Below, one piece after another: positions 37,301 to 50,000 of a stretch of 64,000 nucleotides of DNA. Numbering within the stretch: the first letter of the stretch is position 1; every line of letters starts with the position of its first letter. The notes beneath the pieces were generated by a model. It ran no database searches. It was not told the DNA's origin and worked only from the letters and a program-made list of their open reading frames with translations. Both the position numbers and the translations under genes were made by a program. Origin of the DNA: Gorsachius magnificus (Eukaryota; Chordata; Aves; Pelecaniformes; Ardeidae); NCBI GenBank assembly GCA_034008185.1, contig CM067081.1, forward strand, positions 11,345,821 through 11,409,820. Direction: 5' to 3'.

Positions 37301-40300
37301 TGAAGTTTGGCTGTGTAGTATTCTGTCTGCCTAACTTCAGCATCTAATTTGCACCTAAATTATATACACTTTAAATAATTGTTTAAGTTCTTGAGTTAGT
37401 CAGCTCCAAGAGAGGAAAGTGCCTTGCAGGCAGGGAGATCATCTTCCCCCTACGGACGGGAGAGGAACAGGATGCTTGCCTGGTTTTTTGTTTGTTTGTT
37501 TAATTGGGAATGGTTGAGATGTCATGCCTGGTTTCTGTTTTCAGACTGCATTCAACGCCATTCTCAGTTCATGCAGATCCCACAATGTGGAAGACATGAA
37601 TGTAGGTTGTTTCACGTGTGTTAAATTTCTTCAGCCATTTATGAGAAACTATTTTTTTTTTTAATGGGAACTTCAAAATAAGTCAGAGACCTTTATTTCT
37701 CCCAGGTAAATTGAGCCCTCTCTGTCTCTTCTTTTGTTAGTGGTGGGAATGGTGTGGTGACTACTTTGACACTGGAGCTAAGCTGCATGGTGCTGGTTTT
37801 TGCTTAAGTAGCATGTTGCACAACATCTCTCTGATTCTCCAAACAGGCCTCCCTCTATCTTTCCTTTTCCCCCCAGCCTATGCCTTTGTAAGAGCAGATA
37901 AATTTTAAAAGCCTATCAGAACTTTTTATCATGGGTGCTTAAATAGCAATAATTTTAAGATCTATTCATTTTAATGAATTGTCCATTTATTTCACGGTGG
38001 TGCAAATTTTTGTTAATGTCAAAAACATGTAGCTCCCTAGCCTCCTTTGAGCCTCCTTCTCTGAGAACTAGCTAAAAGACCTTTCTGATTTCTTTTCTGC
38101 TTTTTATGTCCTTACCTTCAGCTTCTTAGCAGCAAACCCAAAGCTTTGACTCTCCTTACAATAGTTTTATCTGCAAGATCAGTGTCTGCATTATTTTCTT
38201 CTTCTTAGCATGATATAGTACATAAGAGAATAAATATTTGCATGTTATATTACTAATATTTATTATGTTATGATTAACAACAGTCTGTAGTTGAATTTGT
38301 ATTTCTTGAGGCAGTCACTAAGTTTATTTCATCTTTTTTGAAAACAGAAAAATTGGAAATTTTGGCTGTGCTTCTTTTTCTGAAAATCCTAGAGGTACTT
38401 CAGACTCACCCTTGAGTTTCAGGGTGGATTAGTTTTCTGCATTTTCCTCTGATTCTCTCTCTGAGCACTGCAAGAATTGTAGCAGTTGGCCCAATTTATC
38501 ATCACCGTCCTTGGTGGTGTTAGTTTACTTGGGGACAAAAAGAGTAAGAATCCTCTCTTCCCTGAGAAATATCTGGTTTAGAAGACTATTCTCTAAATTA
38601 GATCATCTCCTTTATTTCTCTTCTTCTCCACTCATCCATCACGGCATGGTAGGCCATATGAGACTTGTGTGAAGATCTCAATATATCCTGGCTTTATTAA
38701 GTTTGGATGTGGAGCATGTATGTTCTTTGCTATCTACCAGAGAAAGAAGACTCTTGCCAGGTTTTAGCTATATTTGATTTGGGGATGTCCTCCAGAGTTC
38801 AGTGTGATCCATCTTTACATCTGATACTGAACAAGTCTGATTCGCCACAGTCATCAGATATTTCTGAGGTGTATATTCAGTCTGACTCTTCTGGATCTTC
38901 CCACTGGAAAAGAGGGTTAAAGGTCCTCATGTGGAACTCATTTGCCTACAAGTCCTCCAGGTTTGCTGACATGTTTTCTTCTCTGAGAAAATGGTTTCTC
39001 ACAGCAGCGTAATCCTGTCTTAAACTGCGTATCACCAGCTGATAGGAACATAGGGAGGCTCAGTGTCTTCCCAAAAAGGAACGCCCTCTTGGAAAAGAAC
39101 TAACAAAAAACTTCATTGCTTGCAGCAAATGCAATAATCAAAACACAAGCAGAATATGTTTGGGGAAAAAAAGAAAAACAAAACAAAACCACACTGGCAT
39201 TCAGTGAGAATGCCAGATCTGTGTTGTATCTTGCCTTAGGCAAATTCTCCAGCTGACCTCTAGAAACCCCTTTTAAGAGTTCAGGAAGTTTTTCTTGGCC
39301 TGTCTGTTGCACCAAATGAGTGAGCGGTAAGCTTTACATCAGAAGATCCTCTACCATTAGTCATGTAAGGTTCAGTGCTTTTTTTTTTTTTTTTTTCCTA
39401 AATATCTTTTTTGTTAAAAGGAAAATTAATTCTTTCCAAAGCATACGGGACTTCTGTCAGAAGAAAAATATGTTCATAATGACTGTGAAGCCAAGAAACA
39501 AGCTAAGAACCAAGGTAACACTCCAGATTCAGCCAGAACATGTAACCAAGGCTACTCTATACCAAGAACACAACCTATAGTCTGTTGGCTCAGAGGTGTC
39601 TCAGTTCAATTTCCTGAGATCTCCTTCTTGACCATACTGTACCAACACTTAAATGGAAAATTAGGGCTGTGCTAGAAAAGTCTCACAAAGCTGTAGTGAG
39701 GGCCAACTAAGGCCTTTTGTACCAGGGGCTGTTTCTACAGCCGTCCCAAGTGTGATATTGGAATTGGCTAGAGTTATATTGGAAACTATAAGCTATAACA
39801 TGCTTTCAGATAACATAACAAAATTCCTGGTTGTAGAAATATCATGCTTCCAGGGTTTATGCAAGAGCATTAAGATCAATCTCAAGAAAGTAAGGGTGGA
39901 AATCATCTCACTTAACTTTAGGTGTCCAAAGTGTGGATGTAACTATCTGCGCTAGGTGTCTTTGGGAATCTTAACAGTCAGTTAGAGAGAAAAAGCCCTT
40001 TCTGGATTAATTTATATCATCCCAACCTGGTAATTCTTCTCATCCAAAGATGGCATTGCAAGTAGATGTGGGCTTTGAAATCCCACTCTAAGTGCTTCAG
40101 TTTAATCAGACTTTTTAAGGGAAATCTTTAATTTGTATTGAAGATGTATCAACATTACATCTTAGCGTGTAATGGCATTACAAACAACAGCTAGTCCACA
40201 TCTCTTTGAGGTCATTCAGTGTTACAGTGTTTTCTCAGGACAACCTGTCTAGCCAACTTGCAAGTTTAATCAACTTGCCTTCTTTATTGTTGATTTTTCC

Positions 40301-43300
40301 CAAAGTGCCCGAGGAACTCATAATGTAGTACCTTCAGTTGAAATATTTCTTTCCTAATGCAATTGCAAGCACATTAGCAAATACAGCTTCTATGTATCTT
40401 GTATCTGAAAGCAGGTTTTAGTAGACAATAAAAAGGAAAGCATGTGCCATATGTCAGAAAATGGAGTAAGTAATAAAAATTTACATTAATAAATGTGAGC
40501 AGCTGAACAAAATCTCATCATCCTTAGCCCCCCTCTCATCCTAAGATTGTGATCAAAGAAAATGTTAAATGGCCGATAGTAACATTGGTAAAACTGATAC
40601 TGCAGGAGCTTACAGCACTACAGACAGGCTCGCTTCAAAAGGGTTGGGAGTTAGATGGCAGCATGCTTACAAAAACCGGCCTCAAGTACCCCAGAAATGT
40701 GTGAAGCTGACACCTCCTCAGCTGTCGCCTCCTACGGGCTCAGCCCTCCAACCCCAACACGAGCACCTTTGGAAGGAAGTGGTTTCACATGGCATTCCCA
40801 GAATAGTTCAACTGCAGGAGTTTTTAAGAGAAAAGTACTGTTTGTTTTTACACAACTCCCTCTCTCTCTCCATATACCTTCAACACCTGCCTTTCAATGA
40901 TCATTCTGTTGGGTGCTTCTCTGGGTGCTTCATAGTAGGCCTTGCATAGACTTAACGTGTCTATAAAGCTCTCAGAGTTCAGCATTTATACCTAATTCAT
41001 TAATTATTCTTCAGTGCTTAAGTGCAACTTCTGAAGCATTCATCATGAGGAGCTGTTCTGAGGGTGTGTGAAGGCTGAGGACCCACACAAAGCATTTCCA
41101 GACCACCTCTAGTACTCCAGATGAGAGGCAGGACTCAATATCTCAGGCAATATTCACCGAAGTTTAGCCATCTGAGTGGATCTTTGTTGTCAACAGCTGA
41201 CTGTGGTCTGTTTGAAATGTACCAGACTGAATCAGGAATAAATCAGGATTTCACACCAAAAAAATTATAATCACAAATCTCACAGCAGGATGTTCTCTGA
41301 TCCATCTCTGTCTCAGTGGTTGATGCAGTTTCTGCATTGTTTAATAGAAAATTAATCAATGTAAAATGAAGTGCATTGCCTGGTTAGTTACAAGTGTAAG
41401 CTAGAGTGGGGTGGCTGGCTACCAAGATTTATTTGTTTGTCACTCAACCATTTTGGAAGATGTGAATAGAGTATAAAAAACTCATATGATGGATTCAGTT
41501 CTTAATTTAAGGGAAGAATATACTGCACATAATGAAAATGACTTGAAGAAGTCGATGTATTGGCAATACACTATGTAGTGCCCTGCAAACTCAGCTCTAA
41601 GCCAGGAAAGGAAGGGCATTTAAAACATTTATTAATAATCCTTCCATTTTACTTCTTGGAAGTTTAAAAGGCAGGGTTTCTTTGGAAGTGTATGCCAGTT
41701 GATAGCATATAATTTTTGATTGCTCATTAAGATGGTTATTAAGCATCTTGAAGTACAGGCTTTCATTTTGTTTTCATGGTTATCAGTATGAAACATTCTC
41801 TTTGTAAAGTGCCTACTGTCCCAAGGCTAGCTTCATTTCAGCAGAGATTTCCTTGCAAGAATCTCAAACTCTCTTCTTCAAAGGAGGATTTTTTTCAGAG
41901 TTGGTTTTCATGGTATGATTTTTTTCTCAAGTAATTCAATTTAAAACATTAATGGGGAGACAGCATCTTTTTCTTCCAGAATAACTTTAAAAAAAAAAAA
42001 AAAAACAAAACAAAAAAACAAAAAAACACTGAAGATATGATCAATGTCCAAATACCTTGGTATTGCTTAAATGTCAAGGACAATTATCCTTTTTTTTTTT
42101 TTTTTTTTTCTGGCATCAAATAGTGTTAAATATATCTATCAATTGAGAAAAACATGCAATTTGGGCTTGCAGAAGGGCGTTAGGGAATAAGCAATGTCTC
42201 TATCCACCATAAATCATAGCAGATCCAGTGTCAGTGTTTTCCTAAAGAACCAGAACTGCATCTATTAGGCTCAGAACTATATATATGTATATACACAAAT
42301 TCAGCATGGGGAAGTCTATGGTTCATTTCAGTGGGCAGTTCACCAATTCTGCCTTCCCTTCGCATAGATCCCCTGCACTTTTATTCCTCCTCACCTTTTC
42401 TTCTTCTCCAAGGCAGGTATGAACAGAGCAGTGGTTCTTCTAGCTTACACTTTCTTTGCAATAGCCTGTGCAAGAGGTAGAGAGAGGAGTGAGGGTATCT
42501 TCATGTTAAGGAATTCAGGGGCAGTGATTTCACTGTGATTCCTCCTAATCTTCAGTGTCTTGGAATGCCAAAACCTTTTCCCTCTCACTAAATGCGTGAC
42601 ATTCTGAGAATAATGCTGGTTGGTTGTCAGCGAACCATGCAGATGCAAGACTTGATGGTAGAGCAAGGAAGGCTGTCCCCTTTGCTTCTCTGTCCCTAGC
42701 CTTAAAATGAGAGCCGTTTTGTGGTAATACACCAGCCATTCAAATATATCTCTCTCCATATGTATCGCACAGGAGCTAAGTCAATGCTACCTGTGAATCT
42801 AATCCCAAGAGCAGCTCTTACACAAGTTTTCTAACCAGTGGGGTTTGAAAGCCTTTTCCACTTTGTAGAACTGGGTTGTCAGAGACTGTAGCTAGTGGCA
42901 TTGCATTTCTGCGTGATGAATAGAGCTTAAGAGTTCGTTTGTCAGCAGTGTTGTGTTCCACCTTTCCCTGTCCCCAGCCTCCAAAACTTTCAGACTCAAC
43001 TCATAATAGATTCCACTTTATAGAAGAGTGAGGAATAAGCAGCTTAGCAATGGGGAGTGTGTGCTTTACTTTTGAACGTAATGAGTGGTTCTAATCTATA
43101 AACTATGGCTGTGGCTGAGAAATCCTGTAGCCCTTTAATCTCAATTTATTTATGGCTTTCTCCTACTTTTTAATAGACTTTTTTTCTTTTTCCTTTTTTG
43201 TCTTTCACCTGAGACTCAGGAGGGTTTTCCCACTGCTGCATCATTCAGTGTGTGACAGGATAAGGGGATATTAGTTTCAGAACAGTGCTTTGTGAGGTTT

Positions 43301-43908
43301 TTTTTAATGGAAAGGAATTTATGATGTGTATCCTGTCAGATCTATTTAAATAATTCCTAAAAGACTAGTAGAAGTTGACCTTTGCTGCCAGTAATTATTT
43401 GTCCTTAAATTAACATAACAAATCTCTATTTGCATTTTTAAAATTGATTATAATTGTAATTTTTAAAGACTCAGTTGACAGTCTTTGCACCCACAAGCAT
43501 CAGTCAGAATTTCCTGAAAATAAAATTTGCAGAATAAAACCCTCTTAAAATGATTTTTATACAAAAAGATAATTGTGCTTGTTCATTATCCAAACTACAA
43601 GGGCACACATCTTATGGGCTTATAGCCATTTGATTCTTTTTATAGACTCAGTTACGGTTCACTTAAATATACTGCTAGATTTTTTTTTTCTTGCAGTGCA
43701 TTTTAATGATATCTGCTTTCCAATATACAAACTGTGCTTTGAAATATAAATGAGTTATGAACAAAGAAGTATCAGTAGATGTACTGTGTATGCTAAGGCA
43801 AGCCGTTAAGATGGATGCCAGTAAACAGATATGCCCACTTCTAGGAACATTTTCAACGGAAATTTTCCAGAGATGGCTAATTTCATTGTATTTTTGTGCA
43901 ACAATTAG
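34377..43908 (+). other. FAT3: FAT3 intron, 9532 bp, phase 1
   Basis: The donor is GTAAGT and the acceptor is the weak ACAATTAG ending at 43908. Inside are a C-run at 34475-34491, A-runs near 36894 and 37270, an A-rich run at 41989-42027 facing a T-run at 42090-42109, and two recursive-splice-like junctions at 37705/37706 and 42416/42417. No coding exon, RNA gene or clear transposon was found. Confidence 0.9.
41989..42109. repeat. A-rich run and facing T-run
   Basis: An A-rich stretch with scattered C (41989-42027) is followed after about 62 bases by an uninterrupted T20 (42090-42109). The two could pair as a hairpin, or they may be tails of old retro-insertions in opposite directions. No element body is recognised between them. 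Confidence 0.7.
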
Positions 43909-44048
43909 GAGGGAATTACGATAGTTCTTTCGACGCGGAGAAGGGAGTGGGCACTATTGTCATTGCAAAGCCCTTGGATGCAGAGCAGAGGTCAATATAT
44001 AATATGACTGTGGAGGTCACCGATGGAACAAACATTGCCACGACTCAG
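43909..44048 (+). CDS. FAT3: FAT3 internal exon: middle of a cadherin repeat
   Basis: This 140-bp exon completes the split glycine codon and reads [18 protein letters not shown], then [20 protein letters not shown]. This is the middle and last strands of the repeat begun in the previous exon, including the LDAEQ form of the cadherin LDxE motif and a possible N-glycosylation site, NMT. It enters in phase 1 and leaves in phase 0, so skipping it would shift the frame. Both splice sites are weak by eye. The acceptor is ACAATTAG with purines close to the AG, and the donor is CAG followed by GTAGAA, which lacks the usual +5 G. The reading frame, exact junction fit and match to FAT3 still make the exon secure. 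Confidence 0.94.
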
Positions 44049-47000
44049 GTAGAATATCACGTTCCTTTCTTGGCAAGTTTTTAATTTGTTAGTGGGGTGT
44101 TAATGCTATAAAAATTAATAATTTTGCCATTCAAATAAAACCTCATCCTTTGAGACCACTGGTAACTAATGGAGGGGATATTTTTCAGAGCCTTTCCATC
44201 TGGTGGTAAGGAGTCGTCTGTTGAATGTTTCAAAGCAGTATTTCTCCTTTTGTCCTCTTCATGCTCATACAAAAATAATTCATCTTCCTCCAGCTGAGGG
44301 AATCCCTGTCACAGGCGGCGAAGCTTAGGTTTTGACAATTGTATCACCCCGTAATGGTCCAAAATACAATAGCGCTTCTGTGGTGTAGGGGAATATTGCT
44401 ATTGATCGTATTAAATGGAGTTTATACCTCTCATCCTCCCAAGACCCAAATGTGGGACACAGGATCAATTGTTCAGAAAAGAAATTGTTCAGAGGGCAAA
44501 CTTAAAATTGAAAGAATCTCTCCTTTAGTGTCACTGCCTGTGATTACATTGTCTTCTGGGGAACAGCCCCAGTGAACCCCTTAAAACCAGACTTGCTTAT
44601 CAGGGTCAGTGCCTTTCAGCAATTAAAAAGTCAGGTCAGATAAATGTGAAGGGCTGGGGTAATGCTGGCTCTGACACATCCTTGTTGGAGAGACCCTGAT
44701 GCAGAGCCTGGGTATTTGTTTGGTGGAAACCAGTCTGGAGTTGGGACATGGTCAGGGTCATGGCACTGGGACAGGGACTCGGCAGTCCAGGTGGCAGCAG
44801 AGAGACTCCAAAATCCTTCAATATGAGGTGGGGTTGTGGGGTATGTGTTAGCTAGGGCCTGAAATCCTACATCTGAATTACTGCCCAAATATAAAGTGTG
44901 CCTATAGCCGGAGTATTACTTGACACATATGGAAAAATACATACTGGTAGAGGACACCTGTGTGCAGCCTCAAATCCCAGATTAAATGTGTTTTACAGAG
45001 GAAATGAAAAAAAAAAAAAAAAAAGGTTTGTGATGTTATTTGCTTCTTTATAATGCAGAAGGAAGGCCTGAACATTTTTTATATTTACATATATGCATGG
45101 ACACGCAGATGCTTCAGTTTTACCTTGCCTTTTTGCTCAAATGGTTCAGCTGTAAATCTGTATTCACTGAGTCACAACACCGACTTTCCTAAGAGACTGT
45201 TAAATCACTGAGTGCTTTCTCAGTCTGAATTCCTGTTCATAACCAGCCCTAAAATCTCTGCCTAAGTATCTCTATCTTATAATTTCTCTTGATAATCCAC
45301 TCTTCATAAGAAAACATCACTTGATAGTAAGTTAGGTGGTAGGAAATCTGCTATTTTCTGTTAGTTTCAGTAATTAATTGCATCTCTGCTAAAAACATCC
45401 CTTATTTTTAACTATATTATATCTGGCCTGTATTCCCTGTTATGCCTTTCCCTGCTCAATTAAAGAGCTCTTTAAAAACCAGTATTTTCTCCCCAGGAAG
45501 GCACTTACTCAGAACAGTCAAATCACCTCCCAGTCTTCTGGTAGACAGGCGAAGGAGAATGACTGACCTCTTTACGTTCACTTTCCATAAGGCATTTTCT
45601 TCAGCCCTTGAGTAGCTTTTTGTTTTGCTTGTTTTTTAATCTTGGCGACAGTCTCAGCCCACATTTCAGAAATGTGGTGTTGAATCCCTAACAAGACATT
45701 TTTTTTCTTGTAAACATTTCAGCCAAACAAATATTAAAAAGCACAGGGAATTTCAAACATGCTGATACAAGTAATTTCTCTTCTTGTGGATATTATGTTT
45801 ATTGGTTTTGATGCTTATGATTTAATAAATTGACCCCCATGACAGTCCTCAAAACCTATCTTGATGAAAACCCTACATTTTTAATTAAAACATATGGTAA
45901 AAACATATTTCAGTAAAGCTGTTGCATACTAAAAAAAGCCTGAGCATTCTTTGTAACAGTGATGTGACCTATTTAAAAATGTAAGCTAGTAATTTAAGAT
46001 TGCAATAGCATAGCATTAGTTAATCATCGGTGGGTGTGGGCCCTTCTTTCCTCCTTCTCTCCACGTGACTACTGTTTAAGTATTTAATTGTGGCCTGGAC
46101 AACTGAGAATGCATTTCTTTTGCTCTTCACAACAGAGATTTCAAAAGCGATCATTATCTCAAAGCTGCCAGAATTATGGCCTGCCTAATTATCTCTCCCT
46201 TTTACAAAACTTTCATACCGTATTTTTGACCACCTTTTGGAGCATTTGGTGTCCTTATTCATCTTTATTTCCATTTAGAACAACAATAAAAAAATCAAAC
46301 TGATATTTTAAGTAAAATATGTCCTAGAAAGAGTCAAAAAAGCACCTACTGATGGCTCTCAGTTGCCTTGCTCTGAGTTTTCATACAATGACTTTGTAAG
46401 TATTTTGTCGCATATACGTAGTACCACCTGCAATTTTCACTATAGTCTCAAGAAGGTATGGTAGAGGAGGAAACAGGGGGAAAGCAAATGTACAAATTCA
46501 TTCCCTTGTATAACAATAAAATCATATAAAGCCCCCCCAAAGTGCCATAGTTCATTATGAAGCAGCTGATCGTCGCTGTGCCAAGTGGAACAGTCTTGCT
46601 TTTCATTCCACCCCACCTGTTTCCCTTTATCTCTTCCTGGCCTTTTGTCTCTTACACAGTTGGAGGTGGTAAAACACAGTGTAAAAATGCCAAAGATTTT
46701 TGCTTCGGTAACATGATCCCTGGCATGGACTCACATAAGTTTCTTCAGCAATGTTCCTGCACGGCTGAAACTCCGATAAACTGTTCGCTTCCTTCATGCC
46801 TTACTGCGCACATGGTTCACTACTGTACCATGAGAAGAAGGAAATAATTTTAATTTAGAAGTTACATCTGTCGTATTAGCAGCTCGCTGTTGTGAAAAGG
46901 GGCAAAAAAAACATAAGGAATATTAAAAAAAAAAAAAAAATAAAAAAACTTCATTTGCCACTGAAAGCCTATTTGGTTTGGGTGTGATCAGGATCGCAAA

Positions 47001-50000
47001 AAGGAATGCAGTCTCCAAAGGGAGACACAGAGCGCCAGGACTTGCTGAGCCGCTGCCACTCACCGGGCTGCCCGTGCAGCTGAGCCCCGGCCGCCCCGGC
47101 CGCACAGCCGTGGTGGGGAGGGGCAGAGGGGGTAAAGACAAAGAAATGTTGACTCGCTTGATTTATATATTTGGAGTGTGGGTATAAAGCTTCTGTCACA
47201 TTGATTAACTTCTAGGAAGGCTGTCTTCTGACTTAGCCAGGAAGAGCTTTGGGTTTTTTCCCTTAGCTTAATTCATTATTGCTCAAGGCCACGCGGTAAT
47301 TTATTAAAGGCTGAAAGCGTACGTTGGCTCTAAATCCCCACTAAACTTGATTCCTGCAGCTGCCAGGCGAGCTGCTGGCCTTGGGGAGGGGATGGGGCTT
47401 CTGTATCCCACATGCTGGAGAAAGCCGGGACAGCAGCTCTGTGCAGAGACCCTGCTCCCCACCACCGCCACCACCTCCCTTTGGGCTGGGAAAGGGTCTT
47501 TCGCCCTCGCCGGCAGGGAGAGGAACCTCCCGGCAAGAAATCAGTATAATGGTATCTAAATGCCCACTCCTGCCACAATTTTGACTGACTGTGTAACGTT
47601 AAAGGTTCTTTTGGTCACGAGTCAGGTTTATACCAAAGCCTCCATTTTTTACTGAAGGACTCAGGTCATTTGCATCCAAGCACAACACAGGAATAGCATT
47701 TATTTATTTATTTGTAGTGCATACCATTGAGTTTTGCTAAAATACGCACAGAAGTACAGTACAGTGGGGAACAATCATCTAAGTGATGATAATTTTTCAC
47801 TTTTATCAGACAATTATTTTTTTTTAAGAAGAGCCTCCTGGAGTCATGGTATTATATGAAAAAGACAGTTTTATTTCTTGATTATTTTTTTTTTTTTGCC
47901 TTCTCCTTCTTTCTCATTGTCCTAACTGCTTTAAAGCATGAAGGCTAGTGCTTCCAAGCTAGGAGGCAAAAAGTGTCTTGGTTTCCCTTATTGCAAAACA
48001 ATCTTGCTATTTCCCAGTAGAGTGGACACTCAGAGAGGAACATGCAGTTCCCTCTGAAAAGTTTTTGTAGATCAATGCATGGTTGCTTGTAATACCTTCA
48101 GCTGGAGCCAACCAGGCTGGAAGAGCAGATGGGAGAAGTTACTGCTCATTGCCCCTTTCTGTCTCTCCTTGCAGAAGGCTGTGGACTTGTTTTTATTCTT
48201 CTGCTCAGGATTGACCTTTAGCTGAGAGTTTCAGGATACCAAACTTGGTCTCACCTTTCAGAGAACACCTTTTCTTTATAAGTTTGTTTCTTAACAAAGA
48301 GGAGCTTATCAATCACCCTGAGTGAGGATGGTGAAAAGCTCTGCTTAGAGGACCACGGCCAAAGTGTAGGGAAGACATTAGAGCCCACCAGAAGAGGTTC
48401 TGGGCTGTGGATTTTTCTAGGATGGACAAGAAGACATGGTGTTCCAATTAAATTTTTCACTTTTGCTCTGTTGAATCTTTCCTCCAGACTAGAACCAGCC
48501 CAATTCTTGCTTTCTTTCTGTCCCATCCAGCGATCTCAGCACTGCCTTGCCTGTGAAACAAAGACTTTTTCCCCCTTTTAACATAACACAAGGGGCACAG
48601 TAAAGTATAAATAACAGGCCACTGAGGTTGGTAGGGAAATTGTTTGCATTTTTATGTGAAGGTTGGGGTTTGGGAGAGAGAAAAACTTGTCAGGAAGTTG
48701 CAAATAAAGCTGTGTGGTAAAACTATTGAAAGCAATATTAAATCAAAATAGGTTTTCAAAACCCGTACAAAAGCGTAACCTGAGTTTAAGCAATTCAGGC
48801 ACTTAATAGGTTGTACTACAACACTCTGCCCAGACCAAGCAATTAGCCAAGCAGATTCTTCCAGCTTCAAATGTCTCTAAAGCAGCTCCTGGCATTTATC
48901 CAGTTTTCACTCAAATACATTTGTGCCTGAACCAAATGTATTTGTGATGGGCAACATTAAAAACAGCTTTGGAGAGACTTCCTGCATTAGGTTTTGTCCT
49001 GCTCTGATTTGATTGTATTTCTCTAGGCCTTTCACTTACCATTTTGAATACAAAGTCTTTGCTAATGCTTTGAGTGTTACTTTGCCTAATTTGTAAGCTT
49101 GGAGGCCCGTGAATCCTTTATTTGAAACTTGCTTTAACTGTGGGAAATAGGAAGTGAGCAGGGAGAAGAAAATCTTTTATAGTGAGGTGCTTGTTCGGAC
49201 TATAAATTAGGCTCTGCACAATGGAAGCAGAAGGAGGCAAGCCTGCCTTTCTGGAGCCCACGACATGCTGGAAAAGATATGAGCTTTCAAGGATAACCGG
49301 GCAGAGACTGCTTTGCTGCATGTTTGCTTTATGAGCATGAAAAAAAGACTTGCAGCTAATGTTTGTCCATGAAAAGTGGTTTAGTCAGTAACCTTGCACA
49401 GTCCTCAGCAAAGAGGAATCCCTACTTAGCAGCAAGCAAGTAGTAAACATTTCCATTCATCACCTTTTGGAGATGTGTTAGGAAACTTTTAAAGGCTGTC
49501 TTTGATTTTACACAATGGGTACTGTCGCAGCTTAACACCCCGGGCACCTAGACAGTAATAAAGGATATTTATGCAACGCAGCTCATTCTTGCCATATCTT
49601 CCATTTGGAAATAAATATGAAGAAGGTATTAAATTACACATACACTGTGAGTCTTTGAGTCACTTCAGTAGGATAACACTTGATTTGGGGTGAAAGACGT
49701 GCTACAGGCTGGCTAAAGCTTAAGGCTTCAAGGAGCAGCATGCTGGCCCTTTTGAAGTCAATGGGCAATTTGCCAGTAGTACCAAGATTTTATGCCTAAG
49801 TTTGGCAGTTGTTAAACAAATTTGAGTAACTTTCCTCATATTAATGATCTGGTGGAATTCAGCTTAGTCAACTTCACATATGTTTGTAGGATCAGGTTTT
49901 CTATGAGCCTGGTGTGTGTGTCAGTGTAACATTTGTCTGTTATTAAAGGAAAAGATTGCCCCCTCTTTGTAAGTAACACCTTACTAGAAGTCATCCTGCT

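Noticed and set aside
42420..42440. CAGTGGTTCTTCTAGC, similar to a hAT transposon terminal repeat
   Set aside because: Only one end matches and no partner repeat or 8-bp duplication was found.
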